Counted from the first letter of the stretch, positions 1 through 10,512 are shown. The stretch: DNA of 64,000 nucleotides from Mycobacterium sp. PSTR-4-N (GCF_022348085.1 NZ_JAKRFN010000006.1:124001-188000), one strand, 5' to 3'. The notes: a model not told the origin generated them from the letters alone. Made by a program: numbers and translations.

Positions 1-1998
<1,998 letters not shown>

Positions 1999-2085
1999 TA
2001 CTCGAACCTTTCCAACGTGCGGGAATCCCGAACAAGGATAAAGGCTGCGCGCACGTGATTTATTCGCCCCAGTAGCGTCGGCGAT

Positions 2086-2667
2086 GTGACACCCGATGCC
2101 CGGTCGGCCCAGACCTCGGTTCCCCTTCACCCGCCCATCGCCGCTCGCTGGAGTCCGCGGGCCTTCGATTCGACCGCGCAGATCAGTGACGACGACCTGG
2201 TCGCGCTGCTCGAGGCAGCCCGGTGGGCGCCCACGTGGGGACGCCGCCAGCCGGTCCGTTTCGTGGTGGGTCGCCGCGGTGAGGCGACCTTCGCCACGCT
2301 GTCCGACGTGCTCAGCAGAGGAAACAGCTACGCCCGGGTGGCCAGCGCGCTGATCCTGCTCTGCGCCGACCAGGGGCCTGACGAGAACACCGCGCTCTAT
2401 TCCGGTGTCGACGCGGGATCGGCCCTGGGGATGTTGTCGGTGGAGGCCGTGTCGCGCGGGCTGATCGTGCATCCGATGGCGGGGTTCGACGCCGACCGGG
2501 CTCGCGAGGCATTCGATCTGCCCGCCGAGCTGCGTCCACTGATGGTGATCGCGGTCGGCCGGCTCGGCGATTACGCCGACGTCGACCCGGAGATCGCGGA
2601 GCGCGATTCGATGCCCCGCGAGCGGCGCCCGCTCGACGAGATCGTGCTGAACTGGCCGCTGGGCTGA
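2086..2667 (+). CDS. nitroreductase-family oxidoreductase
   Basis: A 193-residue protein of the FMN-dependent nitroreductase fold. Visible features are an early SPRAFD segment after PIAARW (FMN phosphate-binding region), the [15 protein letters not shown] segment typical of the family's active-site edge, and the C-terminal [10 protein letters not shown]. Members reduce nitro compounds, quinones or enones with NAD(P)H; the substrate here cannot be read from sequence. It starts with GTG, is divergent from ask across 87 bp, and ends just before a 64-bp dispersed palindromic repeat. Confidence 0.8.
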   Translation: MTPDARSAQTSVPLHPPIAARWSPRAFDSTAQISDDDLVALLEAARWAPTWGRRQPVRFVVGRRGEATFATLSDVLSRGNSYARVASALILLCADQGPDENTALYSGVDAGSALGMLSVEAVSRGLIVHPMAGFDADRAREAFDLPAELRPLMVIAVGRLGDYADVDPEIAERDSMPRERRPLDEIVLNWPLG

Positions 2668-2683
2668 TCACGCTCGTCGGCGA

Positions 2684-2747
2684 CGCCGAGTGTGCGTCCT
2701 GATACGCCTCTCGCGGCGTGTTGCGGATGAAACCGCACACTCGCGCC
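2684..2747. repeat. 64-bp intergenic palindromic repeat, copy 1
   Basis: Arms GAGTGTGCG (2688-2696) and CGCACACTC (2734-2742) are perfect inverted copies. A second copy of the same 64-bp length lies at 10356-10419, with about 57 of 64 positions identical. Both copies lie directly downstream of a stop codon. It could act as a transcript-end hairpin or be a small mobile repeat; no ORF is present. Confidence 0.8.
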
Positions 2748-2787
2748 GTCGGGCATGTTTGCCATCACACCGCAATCGCGCAATTCC

Positions 2788-2840
2788 GTTACGCGGACGA
2801 AACCTGAGGAAACAGTCCACGTAACAGAGACATCGGTAAC
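2788..2840 (+). promoter_or_regulatory. candidate GlnR binding region upstream of amtB
   Basis: GTTAC-n6-GAAAC at 2788-2803 matches the actinobacterial GlnR box pattern. Further half-sites follow (GAAAC 2809-2813, GTAAC 2821-2825, GTAAC 2836-2840). GlnR is the nitrogen-limitation activator of amt and glutamine synthetase genes in mycobacteria. The spacing of the second pair is n7 rather than n6, so only the first box is a close match. Confidence 0.65.
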
Positions 2841-2888
2841 TGTCGGTGAGCGGCTCTGCAGCGGGGCCGAGAATCGCAGGAGATGTCT

Positions 2889-4142
2889 ATGGATACCGGA
2901 ACGACCGCGTTCATGCTGTGTTGCATCATCGGCCTCACGCTGATGATCCCCGGCCTGGCGTTGTTCTACGGCGGCATGGTGTCCGTCAAGAGCTCGACCA
3001 ACATGATGATGATGACGTTCGGCGCGGTTGCTGTGGTCGGCGTGCTGTGGGTGTTGTTCGGCTTCTCGATGGTCTTCGGCACCTCCTACGGCGGGTTCCT
3101 CGGCAACCTGACCGAATTCGCCGGCATGAAGGACCTTCTGGAGACGCAGACGACGATCTCAGGCCTGCCGGTCAGTTTGTTCTCGATCTTCCAGGCGCTC
3201 TTCGCCGCCATCACCGTGGCGCTGATCTCCGGGGCCGTCGCCGATCGGATGAAGTTCGGCGCCTGGATGGGCTTCGCGACCCTGTGGGCGGTGCTGGTTT
3301 ACTTCCCGGTCGCCCATTGGGTTTTCGCCTTCGACGGCGTGGTCACCGAGGACTCGGCGGGTGGCTGGATCGCCAACAAACTCAAGGCCATCGACTTCGC
3401 GGGCGGTACCGCGGTGCACATCAACGCCGGCGCGGCCGCCCTGGCCGTCGCCATCGTGTTGGGCAAGTCGGCGAGCTGGGGCCAGCTGCGCAAGCCGCAC
3501 AACGTGCCACTGACGCTGCTGGGCGCGGGGCTGCTGTGGGCCGGTTGGTATGCGTTCAACGGCGGTTCGGCTCTTGCTGCGGGTGATTCGGCCGCGATCG
3601 TCATGGTCACCACATTCGTCGCCACGTGCGCTGCCACGCTGGCGTGGATCGCGGTGGAGAAGATCAAGGACGGGCACGTGACCGGTGTCGGCGCGGCCTC
3701 GGGTGCGATCACCGGCCTGGTCGCGATCACCCCGGCCTGCGGCGCGGTGACGCCGGTCGGCGCGATCATCCTCGGCGCTATCGCCGGTGCGGTCTGTGTC
3801 TACGCCGTCGGCCTCAAGGAGCGCTTCGGTTACGACGATTCGCTCGACGTGGTCGGTGTTCACCTCGTGGGCGGCGTGATCGGCACCCTGCTGATCGGCT
3901 TCCTGGCGAGCGACTCGATGCCCAATGCCACCAACGGCCTGTTCTACGGTGGCGGGTTCGACCAGCTGTGGCGGCAGGCTGTGGCCGCGGGCGCGGTGAT
4001 GATCTACTCGTTCGTCGTCGCCGGCATCATCGCCTTCGCGCTGAAGAAGACTGTCGGCATTCGCATTTCGCCCGACGACGAGGAGAAGGGCATCGACGCG
4101 GCGTTCCACCGCGAGGCGTCGTACGAACTCGCCTCTGTCTGA
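2889..4142 (+). CDS. amtB: ammonium transporter
   Basis: An Amt/MEP/Rh family inner-membrane ammonium channel of 417 residues with about 11 hydrophobic segments. It has the LALFYGGMV motif in the first helix and an FNGGSAL motif mid-protein, and conserved His residues in HINAG and GVHLVGG line the pore. A frame opens at ATG 2883, but the AGGAG site (2878-2882) abuts it; ATG 2889 has a 6-nt spacing, so I chose 2889. It lies downstream of a GlnR-type box and upstream of a strong hairpin, then a glutamine synthetase-like gene, so it is probably induced under nitrogen limitation. Confidence 0.95.
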   Translation: MDTGTTAFMLCCIIGLTLMIPGLALFYGGMVSVKSSTNMMMMTFGAVAVVGVLWVLFGFSMVFGTSYGGFLGNLTEFAGMKDLLETQTTISGLPVSLFSIFQALFAAITVALISGAVADRMKFGAWMGFATLWAVLVYFPVAHWVFAFDGVVTEDSAGGWIANKLKAIDFAGGTAVHINAGAAALAVAIVLGKSASWGQLRKPHNVPLTLLGAGLLWAGWYAFNGGSALAAGDSAAIVMVTTFVATCAATLAWIAVEKIKDGHVTGVGAASGAITGLVAITPACGAVTPVGAIILGAIAGAVCVYAVGLKERFGYDDSLDVVGVHLVGGVIGTLLIGFLASDSMPNATNGLFYGGGFDQLWRQAVAAGAVMIYSFVVAGIIAFALKKTVGIRISPDDEEKGIDAAFHREASYELASV

Positions 4143-4153
4143 ACGAACCATCA

Positions 4154-4190
4154 GAACGGCCGGTGCGGACTGGGTCCGCACCGGCCGTTC
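4154..4190 (+). terminator. strong hairpin between amtB and glnT
   Basis: A perfect 16-bp stem (4154-4169 with 4175-4190) closes a CTGGG loop, 12 nt after the amtB stop. No T-run follows, so it may be an incomplete terminator or an mRNA-stabilising stem that separates amtB levels from those of the downstream genes. Confidence 0.75.
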
Positions 4191-4253
4191 GACATGCGGC
4201 GTGTTTCCGCTACTGATACCTTGATTCCTAACAAGAGACACAAGGTGGACGAC

Positions 4254-5564
4254 ATGACCCAGGACCTCGCGGTCGCGGCCGAGAAGGCCGGCACCAAATT
4301 CATCCTCGCGCTGTTCGTCGACCTGCGCGGAAAGCCCTGCGCCAAATTGGTTCCCGTCGAGGCGATCGACCTCCTGGCCACCGAGGGCGTCGGCTTCGCC
4401 GGCTACGCCGTGGGTGCCATGGGCCAGGAGCCGAAGGACCCCGATCTGATGGCGCTGCCCGATCCGGCATCGTTCACCCCGGTCCCCTTCCTCAAAGAGG
4501 GCCTGGCGATCGTGCACTGCGATCCCCACGTCGACGGAGCGCCCTGGCCGTACGCGCCGCGGGTGATCCTCAGAAACCTCGTACAGCGTTGCGCGGACGC
4601 CGGTTTCGACCCGTGGGTGGGGGCAGAGGTCGAGTACTTCCTGCTGCGCCGCACCGACGACGGTGGCGTCGCGGTCGCCGACGCCGCCGACACCGCTTCT
4701 CAGCCCTGCTACGACGCCCGCGGTGTCACCCGCATGTACGACCACCTGACGGCCGTGTCGGCCGCGATGAACGGACTCGGCTGGTCCAACTACGCCAACG
4801 ACCACGAGGACGGCAACGGCCAGTTCGAGCAGAACTTCACGTTCGCCGATGCGCTGACCACCGCTGATCGCGTCATCACGTTGCGCTACCTGTTGTCGAT
4901 GATCGCCGCGGAGCGCGGCATGATCGCGACATTCATGCCGAAACCGTTCTCCGACAAGACCGGCAGCGGGCTGCACCTACACCTGTCGCTGACCAGCGCG
5001 GGCAACGCCGTGTTCCCGGCACAGGGTGACGACGGTCGGGGGCTCGGATTATCCGACACAGCTTACGGTTTCATCGGCGGCATCCTCGACCACGCCTGCG
5101 CACTGCAGGCGGTGATCGCGCCGACGGTCAACTCCTACAAACGGACCGGTGCGGTGTCCACACGGTCGGGCGCCTCCTGGGCGCCGCGGCTACCCACCTA
5201 CGGCGGCAACGACCGCACCCACTACATCCGGGTTCCCGACGCCGAGCGCGTCGAGTTGCGCGGCGGCGACGGCTCGGCCAACCCCTACCTGGCGATCGCC
5301 GCGGCCCTGGGTGCGGGCATCGACGGAATCAAGCGCAGCGCAGACCCCGGGCCGGTGGGCTCGGGAACGAGCACTCGCGCACTGCCACCCACGCTGTTGC
5401 ACGCCGTCGAGGAACTCGAGACCGATCCCGTCATCACCGGCGTCCTCGACGCCGCCGGGGACGGGGTCGCCGCGTACTTCGCCGGCATCAAACGCGAGGA
5501 ATTCTTCAACTACCACAGTGCGGTCAGCCCGTGGGAGATCGACCAGTACCTGACCGCCTTCTGA
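4254..5564 (+). CDS. glnT: type III glutamine synthetase-like / gamma-glutamylamide synthetase
   Basis: An ATP-dependent ligase of the glutamine synthetase superfamily, 436 residues. It has the catalytic-domain signatures AEVEYFLL, NDHEDGNGQFEQNF, MPKPF, GSGLHLHLSL and NSYKR. The start is ATG 4254, 5 nt after AAGGTGG; an in-frame extension to 4194 has no matching site and runs into the intergenic region. GlnT-type enzymes make glutamine or gamma-glutamyl-methylamide-like products. Neighbours encode a split glutamate synthase and an amine-type oxidase, as in N-methylglutamate pathway loci, so the real substrate could be an alkylamine rather than ammonia. The family is certain; the substrate is inference. 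Confidence 0.88.
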   Translation: MTQDLAVAAEKAGTKFILALFVDLRGKPCAKLVPVEAIDLLATEGVGFAGYAVGAMGQEPKDPDLMALPDPASFTPVPFLKEGLAIVHCDPHVDGAPWPYAPRVILRNLVQRCADAGFDPWVGAEVEYFLLRRTDDGGVAVADAADTASQPCYDARGVTRMYDHLTAVSAAMNGLGWSNYANDHEDGNGQFEQNFTFADALTTADRVITLRYLLSMIAAERGMIATFMPKPFSDKTGSGLHLHLSLTSAGNAVFPAQGDDGRGLGLSDTAYGFIGGILDHACALQAVIAPTVNSYKRTGAVSTRSGASWAPRLPTYGGNDRTHYIRVPDAERVELRGGDGSANPYLAIAAALGAGIDGIKRSADPGPVGSGTSTRALPPTLLHAVEELETDPVITGVLDAAGDGVAAYFAGIKREEFFNYHSAVSPWEIDQYLTAF

Positions 5565-5580
5565 CGGCACGGAGGAAAAC

Positions 5581-6498
5581 ATGTGCGGCATCGTGGGGTT
5601 ACACCTGCGCACACCAGAGCTCTATCCGCGATTGGGCACCCTGCTGTCCGGCATGCTGTGCGAAATGGGCGACCGGGGAAGTGATTCCGCCGGTGTCGCG
5701 GTGTACGGGGATTCCACGTGGTCACCGCCCGGTCAGGGTTGCGTGTCGGTGGCTGATCTGGGCACCGGCCGGGCCGAGGACGTCGAGCTGATCCGGCGCA
5801 CCGTCGCCACCGCCCTCGACGAGGACGCCGACGCCGTCGACGTGGTCGCGGTCGGTGACAGCCGCCTGTTGTCCTGCGACACCTCCTCGGAGGCGCTGCT
5901 GACGGCGGTGAAGGCCTGCTATCCGCAGGCCATCGTCGCCGGCTTCGGCTCCGACATGGCAGTCCTCAAAGGCGTCGGCCACCCGCGCGCGCTCACCGAG
6001 CAGTGGGGGCTCTCCGCCGCCCAGGGCTGGCAGGGCGTCGGGCACACCCGGATGGCGACCGAGTCCGCAGTGACCCCGTCGGGCTGTCACCCCTACGCCG
6101 TCGGACCGGGTCAGTGCATGGTGCACAACGGCTCGTTCGCCAATCACGCCACCATCCGCCGCGAACTGCGCTCGCGCGGTGTGATGTTCGACAGTGAGAA
6201 CGACACCGAGGTCGGCGCCCGCTTCATCGCGGCGCAGCTGTCGGAGGGCCGCGACGTCGAGAGTGCCCTCAAGGAGCTCTGCGCGACCTTCGACGGCTTC
6301 TACACGCTGCTGGTGTCCAACCGCGATTCGTTCGCCGTCGTCCGGGACGCCATCGCATGCAAGCCCGCGGTCATCGCCGAGACCGCCGACTGGGTGGCGA
6401 TGGCCAGCGAATACCGCGCCCTGTCAGGCCTTCCCGGCGTCGAGAGCGCGCGCATCTGGGAACCCGAACCGGAGGTCGTCTACGCATGGAGCAGGTAA
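5581..6498 (+). CDS. glxB: class II glutamine amidotransferase subunit (GlxB/MgsA type)
   Basis: 305 residues opening MCGIVGLH, so Cys2 becomes the N-terminal nucleophile that hydrolyses glutamine and releases ammonia. Other class II motifs are GHTRMATES and VHNGSFANH. The ribosome site GGAGGAAAAC sits directly before the ATG. It is the first of three genes that split the GltB architecture: amidotransferase, then beta-helix domain, then FMN synthase domain. The next gene starts 13 nt before its end, so their translation is coupled. In methylotrophs the equivalent is MgsA of N-methylglutamate synthase. Confidence 0.88.
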   Translation: MCGIVGLHLRTPELYPRLGTLLSGMLCEMGDRGSDSAGVAVYGDSTWSPPGQGCVSVADLGTGRAEDVELIRRTVATALDEDADAVDVVAVGDSRLLSCDTSSEALLTAVKACYPQAIVAGFGSDMAVLKGVGHPRALTEQWGLSAAQGWQGVGHTRMATESAVTPSGCHPYAVGPGQCMVHNGSFANHATIRRELRSRGVMFDSENDTEVGARFIAAQLSEGRDVESALKELCATFDGFYTLLVSNRDSFAVVRDAIACKPAVIAETADWVAMASEYRALSGLPGVESARIWEPEPEVVYAWSR

Positions 6499-7175
6499 CG
6501 ACTCGACTCGACCTCACCACCACCCCGCTGCGTGAGGTGAACACCGCACTGCACGCCCCGAATCTGCAGGGCGAGTTCGTCATCGCCCACCCGGCTGGCG
6601 CGCACAACGTCGCCGTCGGACTCGACGCTCCGGTCCGCGTCACGATCGACGGTCACGTCGGGTACTACGCCGCCGGCATGAACCAGCACGCCGACGTGGT
6701 GATCAACGGCAACGCAGGCACCGGTGTCGCGGAGAACATGATGAGCGGTTCGGTGTGGGTCAAAGGCAACGCCTCGCAGTCCGCCGGCGCGACGGCCCAC
6801 GGTGGTCTGCTGGTCATCGAGGGCGACGCCGCGGCGCGGTGCGGCATCTCGATGAAGGGCGTCGACATCGTGGTGGGCGGCAATGTCGGCCACATGAGCG
6901 CGTTCATGGCCCAGGCCGGCCGGCTCGTGGTGCGCGGCAACGCCGGTGAGGCGCTCGGCGACTCGCTTTACGAAGCCCGCATCTACGTTCGGGGAGAGGT
7001 CGCCTCCCTCGGCGCCGACTGCGTCGCCAAGCCGATGCGCCCCGAACACCACGAGGAACTCCAACAACTGCTCAAGTCAGCAGGATTCGATGACGACGAC
7101 ACCGCCGCCTACACCCGCTACGGGTCGGCGCGATCGCTCTACCACTTCCACGTCGACAACTCTGCGAGCTACTGA
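6486..7175 (+). CDS. glxC: glutamate synthase beta-helix (GXGXG) subunit (GlxC/MgsB type)
   Basis: 229 residues with repeated Gly/Asn-rich turns (VINGNAGTGVAENM, VKGNASQSAGATAHGG, VVRGNAGEALGD) that make the right-handed beta-helix of GltB's C-terminal domain, also found in FwdC/FmdC. It has no catalytic residues of its own; it is a structural subunit linking the amidotransferase and FMN domains. The ATG at 6486 lies inside the end of glxB, and the stop overlaps the glxD start (TGATG at 7173-7177), so the three genes are translationally coupled. Confidence 0.87.
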   Translation: MEQVTTRLDLTTTPLREVNTALHAPNLQGEFVIAHPAGAHNVAVGLDAPVRVTIDGHVGYYAAGMNQHADVVINGNAGTGVAENMMSGSVWVKGNASQSAGATAHGGLLVIEGDAAARCGISMKGVDIVVGGNVGHMSAFMAQAGRLVVRGNAGEALGDSLYEARIYVRGEVASLGADCVAKPMRPEHHEELQQLLKSAGFDDDDTAAYTRYGSARSLYHFHVDNSASY

Positions 7176-8500
7176 TGACCGACACCGACGATCGCGCCCG
7201 CCTCGGCCTGCGTGAGTCCGCCACGTTCGACCGCGCCACGATCGCGGCGATCCAGCGTGCCGCCGACACCGGGGTGTACGACATCCGCGGGTGGGGCGCC
7301 AAACGGCGACTCCCCCACTTCGACGATCTGCTGTTCCTCGGCGCGTCGATGTCCCGGTATCCGCTGGAGGGCTATCGCGAACGCTGCGCCACCGATGTGG
7401 TGCTCGGCGATCGGCACGCCAAACACCCTCTGCACCTGGCCATCCCGGTCACCATCGCCGGCATGAGCTTCGGCGCCCTGTCCGGGCCGGCCAAGGAGGC
7501 GCTGGGCCGGGGTGCCAGCGAGGTCGGCACGTCGACGACCACCGGCGACGGCGGCATGACGCCCGAGGAGCGCGGCCAGAGCAAGCACCTGGTGTACCAG
7601 TATCTGCCGTCGCGGTACGGCATGAATCCCGACGATCTCCGGAAGGCCGATGCGATCGAGGTGGTGCTCGGGCAGGGCGCCAAACCCGGCGGCGGCGGAA
7701 TGCTTTTGGGCCAGAAGATCTCCGAACGGGTCGCCGCGATGCGTACCCTGCCGCAGGGCATCGATCAGCGGTCGGCATGCCGTCACCCCGACTGGACCGG
7801 GCCCGACGATCTGACCATCAAGATCAACGAGTTGCGGGAGATCACCGACTGGGAGAAGCCGATCTACGTCAAGGTCGGCGCCACCCGCACCTACTATGAC
7901 GTCAAGCTCGCGGTGCACGCCGGCGCCGACGTCGTCGTCGTCGACGGCATGCAGGGCGGCACCGCCGCCACCCAGGAAGTGTTCATCGAACACGTCGGCA
8001 TCCCGACGCTCGCCGCGATCCCCGAGGCGGTGCGGGCGCTGCAGGAACTCGGGGTTCATCGCAAAGTCCAGTTGATCGTCTCCGGTGGCATCCGCAACGG
8101 TGCCGACGTCGCCAAGGCGCTGGCGCTGGGTGCCGACGCCGTCGCCATCGGCACCGCGGCGCTGATCGCACTGGGCGACAACCACCCCCGGTATGCCGCT
8201 GACTACGAAAAGCTGGGCAGCGCAGCGGGTTTCTACGACGACTACCAGGACGGCAACGATCCCGCAGGCATCAGCACGCAGGACCCCGAGCTCGCCGCGC
8301 GCCTGGACCCGGTGGCTGCCGGCCGACGGCTGGCCAACTACCTGCGGGTGCTGACGATGGAGGCGCAGACGATCGCCCGTGCCTGCGGCAAGTCCCACGT
8401 CTGCCACCTGGAGCCCGACGACCTGGTCGCCGTCAGTATCGAGGCCGCGGCGATGGCGAAGGTCCCATTGGCAGGCACGTCGTGGATTCCGGGGCAATGA
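7175..8500 (+). CDS. glxD: FMN-binding glutamate synthase-family subunit (GlxD/MgsC type)
   Basis: 441 residues corresponding to the GltB synthase barrel. MSFGALSGPAKEALGRGA and STTTGDGG form the FMN/2-oxoglutarate site; VVVDGMQGGTAATQ, VSGGIRNGADVAKALALGA and VAIGTAALIALG are barrel phosphate-binding motifs. Cysteines near the C-terminus (ACGKSHVCHL) may ligate an iron-sulfur cluster. With glxB and glxC it would aminate 2-oxoglutarate, or condense glutamate with an amine if it is N-methylglutamate synthase-like. The start overlaps the glxC stop by 1 nt, and the stop overlaps the next ATG by 4 nt. Confidence 0.88.
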   Translation: MTDTDDRARLGLRESATFDRATIAAIQRAADTGVYDIRGWGAKRRLPHFDDLLFLGASMSRYPLEGYRERCATDVVLGDRHAKHPLHLAIPVTIAGMSFGALSGPAKEALGRGASEVGTSTTTGDGGMTPEERGQSKHLVYQYLPSRYGMNPDDLRKADAIEVVLGQGAKPGGGGMLLGQKISERVAAMRTLPQGIDQRSACRHPDWTGPDDLTIKINELREITDWEKPIYVKVGATRTYYDVKLAVHAGADVVVVDGMQGGTAATQEVFIEHVGIPTLAAIPEAVRALQELGVHRKVQLIVSGGIRNGADVAKALALGADAVAIGTAALIALGDNHPRYAADYEKLGSAAGFYDDYQDGNDPAGISTQDPELAARLDPVAAGRRLANYLRVLTMEAQTIARACGKSHVCHLEPDDLVAVSIEAAAMAKVPLAGTSWIPGQ

Positions 8501-9681
8501 GTTCGGCCGACGTCGTCATCGTCGGCGGCGGCCTCGAGGGCTGCGCGGCCGCGTGGGCGTTGGCCGAGCGCGGCATCACCGATGTCGCCATCGTCGAACG
8601 CAGCACCGTCGGGTCGGGCATGACCGGAAAGTCCAGCGGCATCGTGCGCTGCCACTACGGGGTGAGCTCACTGGCCGCGATGGCCGCCGTGGGCCTGGAG
8701 GTGTTCGAGCAGGCCGACGAGATCTTCGGCACCGACATCGGTTTCCGGCAGACCGGCTACATCGTCGGCGTGGGCGAGCCCAACGTCGACGCGTTGCGGA
8801 AGAGCCTCGCCGCTCAGCGCGCCGTCGGAGTGGACACCGAGGAGATCGACCATGCCGAGGTTGCGCGGATGTGGCCCGTCGCCGATCTCACGCCGTTCGC
8901 CGCGTTCGGCTACGAGGCCCGTGGCGGTTACGGTGACGCCTACCAGACCGCTCAGGCCTTCGCCACGACGGCCCGCGCTGCCGGCATCCGCCTCCGGCAA
9001 GGCTGCGCCGCAACAGGTTTGATCCAATCTGGGGACCGGGTGACCGGTGTGGCGCTGGCCGACGGCACCGAGATGTCCGCCGGCACCGTCGTCGTCGCGA
9101 CCGGAGCATGGACGCAGCCGTTCCTCGCCCGCTACGGCGTCGAGGTGCCGATCCGCGTCGTACGCGAACAGATCGTGCTGATCGACCCCGGTGTCGATCT
9201 GGGTCCGGTGCCGGTGTTCTCCGACCTGGTGTCGCTGCAGTACGTGCGGCCCGAGACCGGTGGCGAAATACTGTTCGGCAACAGCGATCTCAGCGATGCG
9301 CAGACCGCCGATCCCGACAACTACCTCAACCGGGCGACCGAGGAGTTCGTCGACATCACCGTCGACAAGGTCGGCACCCGCTTCCCCGGCCTCCCCGACG
9401 CCGTCATCACCAGCAGCTACGCGGGTTGCTACGACGTGACTCCCGACTGGAATCCGGTGATCTCGCGCACCGGTCTCGACGGCCTGGTGGTCGCGGCCGG
9501 CTTCAGCGGCCACGGGTTCAAGATCGCACCCGCAGTCGGCCGGCTCGTCGCCGATATCGTCGTCGACGGCCACAGCCGCGATCCACGCATCCCGGCGGCG
9601 GACTTCCGGCTGTCCCGCTTCGCCGAAGGCGACCTGCTCACCACGCCGTACCCGTACGTCGGCGCGGGAGAGATGCGCTAG
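8497..9681 (+). CDS. FAD-dependent amine oxidoreductase (DAO / sarcosine oxidase beta-like)
   Basis: 394 residues with an N-terminal dinucleotide-binding motif VVIVGGGLEGCAAAWALAER, then an ERSTVGSGMTGKSSG segment typical of flavin-linked DAO proteins, and a C-terminal VAAGFSGHGFKIAPAVGR motif closing the FAD site. It would oxidise a secondary amine or N-alkyl amino acid. The start is ATG 8497, within the ATGA overlap with glxD; a GTG at 8482 is possible. Methylotroph N-methylglutamate dehydrogenase is a four-subunit enzyme; here only a SoxB-like protein is present. Its substrate is unknown but presumably the product of the preceding genes. Confidence 0.85.
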   Translation: MSSADVVIVGGGLEGCAAAWALAERGITDVAIVERSTVGSGMTGKSSGIVRCHYGVSSLAAMAAVGLEVFEQADEIFGTDIGFRQTGYIVGVGEPNVDALRKSLAAQRAVGVDTEEIDHAEVARMWPVADLTPFAAFGYEARGGYGDAYQTAQAFATTARAAGIRLRQGCAATGLIQSGDRVTGVALADGTEMSAGTVVVATGAWTQPFLARYGVEVPIRVVREQIVLIDPGVDLGPVPVFSDLVSLQYVRPETGGEILFGNSDLSDAQTADPDNYLNRATEEFVDITVDKVGTRFPGLPDAVITSSYAGCYDVTPDWNPVISRTGLDGLVVAAGFSGHGFKIAPAVGRLVADIVVDGHSRDPRIPAADFRLSRFAEGDLLTTPYPYVGAGEMR

Positions 9682-9692
9682 ACAGGTGAGCT

Positions 9693-10352
9693 GTGACCTC
9701 CGCTGACGAGCACGCGCCGCTGCTGCGCAACAAGTCGGGCACGGCCCGGGATCGCGACCCCGCCGAACCCGTCGACGAACTCGAGATCGAAGCGGCGATC
9801 GGCCGCAACGTGCGGCTGCTGCGGTTGCAACAGGGCCTCACCGTCGCCGACACCGCCGCGCGCATCGGCATCTCGAAGGCCATGATGAGCAAGATCGAGA
9901 ACGCGCAGACCTCCTGCAGCCTGTCCACGCTCGCGCTGCTGGCCAAGGGCTTCGACGTGCCGGTCACCAGCCTGTTCCGCGGCGCGGACGTCGAACGTCC
10001 CGCGGCGTTCGTGCGGGCAGGCACCGGGGCGCGCATCGTGCGGGAGGGCACCCGCGAAGGCCACGACTACGAGCTGCTCGGCTCGCTGCGCGGCGAGCAC
10101 AAGCGGCTGGAATGCCTGCAGGTCACGCTGTCGGAGAAGAGCCAGACGTATCCGCTGTTCCAGCACCCGGGCACGGAGTTCATCTACATGCTCGAAGGGG
10201 TCATGGACTACAGCCACAGCCGCTCCGTCTACCGGCTGCACCCCGGCGATTCGCTGCAGTTCGACGGCGAGGGCGCCCACGGTCCCGTCGACCTGGTCGA
10301 GGTGCCGATCCGGTTCCTGTCGGTGATCGCGTTCCCCGACTCGCACGTCTGA
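9693..10352 (+). CDS. XRE-family HTH / cupin transcriptional regulator
   Basis: 219 residues. An HTH_3 domain (about residues 35-90; RNVRLLRLQQGLTVADTAAR and ISKAMMSKIENAQT) is followed by a C-terminal cupin (HPGTEFIYMLEGVMDY, LHPGDSLQFDG). This architecture usually marks a repressor whose cupin senses a small polar metabolite. It is the last gene of the glutamine synthetase/glutamate synthase/oxidase block, 11 nt after the oxidase stop, so it probably controls that cluster in response to an amine or amino acid. It starts with GTG and ends 3 nt before a dispersed palindromic repeat. Confidence 0.88.
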   Translation: MTSADEHAPLLRNKSGTARDRDPAEPVDELEIEAAIGRNVRLLRLQQGLTVADTAARIGISKAMMSKIENAQTSCSLSTLALLAKGFDVPVTSLFRGADVERPAAFVRAGTGARIVREGTREGHDYELLGSLRGEHKRLECLQVTLSEKSQTYPLFQHPGTEFIYMLEGVMDYSHSRSVYRLHPGDSLQFDGEGAHGPVDLVEVPIRFLSVIAFPDSHV

Positions 10353-10355
10353 GCG

Positions 10356-10419
10356 CGCCGAGTGTGCGTCGCGATACGCCTGCCGCGGCGTGTCGCGGAT
10401 GACACCGCACACCCGCGCC
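10356..10419. repeat. 64-bp intergenic palindromic repeat, copy 2
   Basis: Same unit as at 2684-2747, about 57 of 64 positions identical; the arm GAGTGTGCG is retained and the opposite arm has one change (CGCACACCC). It begins 3 nt after the regulator's stop and ends before the leuA promoter, so it probably also marks the transcript end. Confidence 0.78.
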
Positions 10420-10435
10420 CGCACGACCGTTCGTT

Positions 10436-10463
10436 TTGCCCGACGCGCCCTCCGGAGTACAGT
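10436..10463 (+). promoter_or_regulatory. leuA promoter (housekeeping sigma type)
   Basis: TTGCCC (10436-10441), a 16-bp spacer and TACAGT (10458-10463). Start of transcription 7 nt later would fall at 10470, next to the GTG of the leader peptide at 10471, so that mRNA would be leaderless. Confidence 0.6.
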
Positions 10464-10470
10464 CAACCGC

Positions 10471-10512
10471 GTGCAGCGGGTGCTCCTTCTCGGACGCCGC
10501 GACGGGGTCTGA
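10471..10512 (+). CDS. leuL: leucine leader peptide of leuA
   Basis: A 13-codon frame, GTG to TGA, encodes VQRVLLLGRRDGV with three consecutive leucine codons (CTC CTT CTC, 10483-10491). It lies just before a set of mutually exclusive hairpins and 78 nt before leuA. Leu-rich leader peptides upstream of leuA are known in actinobacteria. Ribosome stalling at the Leu codons when charged leucyl-tRNA is scarce would change folding of the downstream RNA. Confidence 0.75.
   Translation: MQRVLLLGRRDGV

Noticed and set aside
4154..4190. Riboswitch before glnT
   Set aside because: It is a simple perfect stem with a 5-nt loop and no complex conserved fold; treated as a terminator-like or processing hairpin.
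3159..4976. 605-codon antisense frame across amtB and glnT
   Set aside because: Opposes two clearly coding genes and is rich in His, Arg and Asp from GC codon shadows.
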